From Thioalkalivibrio sp. ALJT (GTDB lineage Bacteria > Pseudomonadota > Gammaproteobacteria > Ectothiorhodospirales > Ectothiorhodospiraceae), in NCBI RefSeq assembly GCF_000381825.1, contig NZ_KB907123.1, forward strand, positions 210,021-274,020: 64,000 nucleotides of DNA, given 5' to 3'. The notes under the pieces were generated by a model. It saw only the letters and a program-made list of their open reading frames with translations, ran no database searches and was not told the DNA's origin. Position 1 is the stretch's first letter, and every line of letters starts with the position of its first letter. This document shows positions 60,902 through 64,000 of this stretch, one piece after another. Both the position numbers and the translations under genes were made by a program.

Positions 60902-61534
60902 ATGTTTGCGTTTCTTGAGCCGCGCATGCCTGCGCCCGAGGAGGCCCTGCCCGGGCGTGATGATCCACTTCCCGTCCCGCCACGGCACCGGGTGCTGGGT
61001 ACGCCGCTGGCGCCGCCCTATCCGGCTGGCATGCAGGTGCTGCATGTGGGCATGGGCTGCTTCTGGGGTGCGGAACGACTGTTCTGGCAGACCGAGGGGG
61101 TGTATTCGACCAGCGTGGGTTACGGCGGAGGTTACACTCGCAACCCGACCTACCAGGAGGTCTGCTCCGGACAGACCGGCCACACGGAGCTGGTGCGGGT
61201 GGTGTTCGACCCGGTCCGGGTGTCGCTGGATGCGCTGTTGCGCGTGTTCTGGGAAGGGCACGACCCTACCCAGGGCATGCGTCAGGGCAATGATGTCGGC
61301 ACGCAGTACCGCTCCGCGATCTATGTCGAATCGGCCGCGCAGCGGGCCGCCGCCGAGGAAAGCCGCGCGTGCTACCAGACTGCACTGGATGCTGCAGGTC
61401 GTGGCGCCATCACCACGGAGATCCGGCTACTGGACGCCTGGTACTTTGCCGAGGACTACCATCAGCAGTACCTCGCCCGAGTGCCGGACGGCTACTGTGG
61501 CCTTGGCGGCCTGTCCGTACCTTTTCCCGCCTGA
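60902..61534 (+). CDS. msrA: Peptide-methionine (S)-S-oxide reductase MsrA
   Basis: 210 residues from ATG 60902, which has an aaggag site 8 bases upstream; the in-frame GTG at 60899 is an alternative. Reduces methionine-S-sulfoxide. Catalytic C53 in [13 protein letters not shown]. It has the N-terminal extension of the E. coli-type enzyme ([18 protein letters not shown]) and C-terminal recycling Cys in [30 protein letters not shown] and [13 protein letters not shown] are typical. Its 3' side is a 219-bp gap (61535-61753) without genes and then a repeat element. Confidence 0.96.
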   Translation: MFAFLEPRMPAPEEALPGRDDPLPVPPRHRVLGTPLAPPYPAGMQVLHVGMGCFWGAERLFWQTEGVYSTSVGYGGGYTRNPTYQEVCSGQTGHTELVRVVFDPVRVSLDALLRVFWEGHDPTQGMRQGNDVGTQYRSAIYVESAAQRAAAEESRACYQTALDAAGRGAITTEIRLLDAWYFAEDYHQQYLARVPDGYCGLGGLSVPFPA

Positions 61535-61753
61535 GAACCCTTCAACCGGCGGTTGTTCCACCAGACCCGTAAAGCAAGGCGGTCCACAGGAACTCTGGAA
61601 GAAGACCAGGTTTCCGGGTGAAGGGTCGGCTGCTTGATCGGTTCTCACGGTACACATCAATGTGTCGCCTGCGGCTGTCGCATCCGCCTTCTTCCGATCT
61701 TCGCAACTGCCTGTGAATCGGCTTGCCTTGCGGGCCTCGTGGTGAATACGGGC

Positions 61754-62104
61754 CTTAAGGAGACGCTGATTGAATCGCACGTCCGCGCTCGAGTCGCTTT
61801 TGCGTGCGTTTAATGCGCGGTGACGGCCGTGCTGTCATTCTGCTACAGGTGAACCGCAACGCCGTTCCCGCGCCCGTTGTTGATCAAAAACGGGCGGCTG
61901 AGCCCCTGCTTTCACTGGCTTGTGGGGTTGGTGCCCCCCGATTCTGAATGAATATGGCCCGATCCTGCGTTGCGCCCCGAATCCATCGAAAACGGGCGGG
62001 TAGAACTACTACCCGCTGTTTGAGGCGCCTTGTATCGGAACGCTTGTCTCCAGAAACTGAGGGGCACCCACGCGGACGTGCGATTCAATCAGCGTCTCCT
62101 TAAG
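61754..62104. mobile_element. MITE-like element, 345-bp family, copy 2
   Basis: The clearest copy. Terminal inverted repeat CTTAAGGAGACGCTGATTGA continues to ...CGCACGTCCGCG and is matched perfectly over 34 bp by the right end (62071-62104). Interior aligns with copy 1 throughout, including ttttgcgtgcgtttaatgcgcggtgacggccg and ccgattctgaatgaatatggcccgatcctgcgttgcgccccgaatccatcga. CTTAAG at both edges is itself palindromic, so a target duplication cannot be told from the repeat. No ORF. It lies between msrA and the glutamine amidotransferase gene, whose stop is in the element's last bases. Confidence 0.88.
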
Positions 62105-62942
62105 AGTGGGCGGCGGCGCGCACGAGCGCGCGGAACAGGTGCTGGTGGCGGCGTTTCTGTGGCAGGTACTCGGGGTGCCACTGCACGCCCACGCACCAGC
62201 CGCGCTCGGCCTCGATCGCCTGCACCACGCCTGCTCCGTCATGAGCGGCCACCTGCAGCCCGTGGCCGAGCGCGTCCACGGCCTGGTCATGCAGAGCGTT
62301 CACGTACAACGGCGTATCACCGAGGATGTCCGCCAGATGACTGCGTGGTTCCAGGGTGACCGGTTTTACTGGCAGCAGGCCGCGGGCCCGGGGTGTCTCC
62401 ACGTAGAAGTCGGTCAGGTCCCGCTGCAGCGTGCCGCCATGGACCACGTTCACCAGTTGCATCCCGCGGCAAATGCCGAGCATGGGGCGGTGATCGTCCA
62501 GGGCACGGTGGATCAAGGCCTTTTCCAGGCGATCGCGGTTGCGATCGAGTACGCCCCCGTGGGACTGAAACAGCCGGCGCAGCAGCCACAGCGCCGGGTA
62601 GAACAGGTAACCGATCAGGCGCTGGGAGAGATGGCGTTCGGCCGCGCGGATGGCCTCGGTATCCGGCCCCTCGGGCGGGGTCTCGCCGTAAAGCTCGGGG
62701 TCGACGTCGGCACCGCCACCGATAATCAACCCGTCGAAATGGCAATGACTGCAGGGTTTCCCGGGGCGCAGTCGCACAGGCCGCCCGCCGGCACGCCAGA
62801 CGGCCAGGGCCGTAAACAGCCAGGCCGGTCCGCCACCCTGGTCCGGTCCGGTAATGGCGATCACCGGGCGCCGGTGGGGCGCTGTCAGAGGGTCGCCGGC
62901 GCCATGATCAGAACCATTCACGGATGCGCTGGCTCCAGTCAT
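62100..62942 (-). CDS. Class I glutamine amidotransferase (gamma-glutamyl hydrolase/PuuD-like)
   Basis: 280 residues from ATG 62942, which overlaps the amidoligase 3' end by 35 bp (a longer start at 63023 is less likely). Class I GATase triad: nucleophile Cys in MLGICRGMQLVNVVHGG, His and Glu in VGVQWHPEYLPQ. The GGADVDPELYGETPP segment and NALHDQAVDALG are shared with gamma-glutamyl-GABA hydrolase PuuD. There is no synthetase domain, so it is a hydrolase of a gamma-glutamyl or amide bond or an ammonia donor. Tight coupling to the amidoligase gene suggests a shared pathway. The stop (TAA) lies within the terminal repeat of the adjacent element. Confidence 0.82.
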   Translation of the reverse strand: MTGASASVNGSDHGAGDPLTAPHRRPVIAITGPDQGGGPAWLFTALAVWRAGGRPVRLRPGKPCSHCHFDGLIIGGGADVDPELYGETPPEGPDTEAIRAAERHLSQRLIGYLFYPALWLLRRLFQSHGGVLDRNRDRLEKALIHRALDDHRPMLGICRGMQLVNVVHGGTLQRDLTDFYVETPRARGLLPVKPVTLEPRSHLADILGDTPLYVNALHDQAVDALGHGLQVAAHDGAGVVQAIEAERGWCVGVQWHPEYLPQKRRHQHLFRALVRAAAHS

Positions 62943-63900
62943 CCGTCCAGCGCCCCAGCGCCTGTCCGGGACGTTCAAGATACTCGCGGGAAAGTTGTTC
63001 AAGCCGTTCCGGGCTGGCCGCAAGCCGCTCGACCTCCACCCAGCCGTTGAACGGGCGGGCCAGACTCCAGTCGGGATCGTCGATCTCGCAGTTGGGCAGG
63101 CGGTAATGAAACGCCGGGCGGGGCTTGATCAGTTCGTGCTCCACTGGCGCTGCGGCGACCCGGTCCGGGTCGAGATGGGCGAAGAGCGGCAACAGATCCA
63201 GCGGGCGGTTGCGGGTCGGGCTGTGTTCCAGGTAGGTGTCGATCAGCGTTGCCTGGTCGGGCTGAAAATTCGGGTCCAGCATGGCGCGTACGAAGGCGCC
63301 GGGGAAGGCCCGGATGTAGGGCGACAGCCGTCGCGCCAGATTGATGGTGCCCGCGGCCGTCAGGGCCTCGTACAACAGCAGGAAGGCCCGTAGTACGGCG
63401 AGGATCCATCCGCTTTCGGCGCGGTGGATCTCGATATTCAGCTGCAGCCCGAAGGCATAGAGCAGGGAGGTCTCGGTGCCCTGGGCCCCGGCTTGCTGGA
63501 GCTGCGCGCGCACCCGGTCCAGTCGTGGCAGCATGGCTGCGGGGACGGGCGGGGCAACGATCTCGTGCGGGACCAGGTGGCCGGCTGCATCGGCCAGCCA
63601 GCGTTCCAGCGCGGCTTCGTCGGAATCGTCCAGTTCGATCCCCAGCCGTCGCAGGTGTTCGCGATAGGCGCGGTCCTTCAGTACCCGTGCGTCCAGTTCC
63701 AGCTGGAAGTCTCCCAGCTCGGAATCCCGGACCTGTGCCACGAAGGCATTGTCGTACTGAATATGCCCGCCGAACTCGTCCTGCACTGCAGCGGCCATCG
63801 CCTCCAGCGAGACCCCGGCCATCTCGATTTCGACGCCGATGCGTCGGGGCTTTCCATCCGGACCCTCATTCCAGGGCAGTTCGTGAAAGGACTTGCTCAT
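62908..63900 (-). CDS. Amidoligase-family enzyme (glutamine synthetase-like fold)
   Basis: 330 residues from ATG 63900; ATG 63930 is an alternative that adds ten residues. N-terminal beta strand with metal-binding acids RRIGVEIEMAGVS, as in the amidoligase_2 proteins (COOH-NH2 ligases related to glutamate-cysteine ligase/glutamine synthetase). Further acids in DFQLELDARVLKD and the strand GLQLNIEIHRAES fit that fold. No signal peptide or membrane helix. Such proteins are predicted to form an amide bond between a carboxylate and an amine with ATP. The gene is followed on the same strand by a glutamine amidotransferase. Substrate unknown. Confidence 0.75.
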   Translation of the reverse strand: MSKSFHELPWNEGPDGKPRRIGVEIEMAGVSLEAMAAAVQDEFGGHIQYDNAFVAQVRDSELGDFQLELDARVLKDRAYREHLRRLGIELDDSDEAALERWLADAAGHLVPHEIVAPPVPAAMLPRLDRVRAQLQQAGAQGTETSLLYAFGLQLNIEIHRAESGWILAVLRAFLLLYEALTAAGTINLARRLSPYIRAFPGAFVRAMLDPNFQPDQATLIDTYLEHSPTRNRPLDLLPLFAHLDPDRVAAAPVEHELIKPRPAFHYRLPNCEIDDPDWSLARPFNGWVEVERLAASPERLEQLSREYLERPGQALGRWTDDWSQRIREWF

Positions 63901-63947
63901 GCGGCTGCCTGACGGGAAGTGGGTATTCATGATAGCGGCTCGGTATC

Positions 63948-63971
63948 GCGGCTGCGGCTGCGGCTGCGGCT
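63948..63971. repeat. Four tandem GCGGCT hexamers
   Basis: Four exact copies of a 6-bp unit just upstream of the amidoligase gene, near the right edge. Length polymorphism by slippage is possible. If the gene to the right reads leftward into this segment it could be coding; the frame cannot be judged because the window ends. Confidence 0.85.
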
Positions 63972-64000
63972 CGGGCAGGGCTCAGGTAGCATTGGCGCGC

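Overview
The window reads as chromosomal DNA of a GC-rich gammaproteobacterium. The conserved gene orders (aroQ-accB-accC-prmA...dusB-fis; tsaC-hemF-hemB-aroE; smg-dprA-LysM; def-fmt-rsmB-DUF4390-ntrY-ntrX-trkA-trkH) are gammaproteobacterial. A sucrose-phosphate synthase/phosphatase fusion next to a GH100 invertase, together with strong K+ transport, suggests a halophilic or haloalkaliphilic Chromatiales/Ectothiorhodospiraceae member (Thioalkalivibrio-like). That placement is inference from gene content, not a database match. No tRNA, rRNA, CRISPR array, transposase, integrase or prophage gene was seen.

Layout. 1-2276 (minus strand): the 5' end of diacylglycerol kinase, a GT4 glycosyltransferase, a short AraC-type DNA-binding protein and an unknown membrane-anchored protein. 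2441-9529 (plus): glutamate-cysteine ligase, a glutathionyl-hydroquinone reductase and a two-gene RND efflux system. 9530-10446: a gene-free block holding a nested palindrome of about 0.8 kb. 10447-12099 (minus): an MFS transporter and msrB. 12216-16933 (plus): an EAL phosphodiesterase, GH100 invertase and sucrose-phosphate synthase/phosphatase. 17116-23161: a TSUP permease, a DUF4124 coiled-coil protein, argB, dut, coaBC, DUF502 and an LpxR-type lipid A deacylase. 23286-28734: a K+/H+ antiporter, Rep helicase, thioredoxin-like protein, ampD and a histidine phosphatase. 29094-36776: a small conserved protein, an IMPase-family phosphatase, then the leftward block fis, dusB, kinase, DUF3426, prmA, accC, accB, aroQ. 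37029-46942 (minus): OmpA-like lipoprotein, aroE, hemB, hemF, tsaC, topA, smg, dprA, LysM lipoprotein. 47083-61534 (plus): def, fmt, rsmB, DUF4390, ntrY, ntrX, trkA, trkH, TPR protein, lipid A acyltransferase, Fpg/Nei glycosylase, PQQ sugar dehydrogenase, msrA. 62100-63900 (minus): a class I glutamine amidotransferase and an amidoligase.

The genes are mostly housekeeping: protein maturation, haem, shikimate and fatty-acid precursors, tRNA and rRNA modification. Added to these is an osmotic and ionic layer (sucrose synthesis and turnover, TrkAH, K+/H+ antiporter) and an oxidative/envelope stress layer (gshA, quinone reductase, msrA, msrB, RND pump, LpxR).

The most unusual feature is non-coding. 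An interspersed family of palindromic, transposase-less elements (two near-identical copies of about 345 bp, two diverged relatives, and two other inverted-repeat families) occupies the gene 3' ends. All seven convergent gene junctions in the window contain inverted-repeat material, and several elements begin or end exactly on a stop codon. The most intriguing coding unit is the amidoligase/glutamine-amidotransferase pair at the right end, a predicted two-enzyme pathway whose substrate is not apparent from the sequence.
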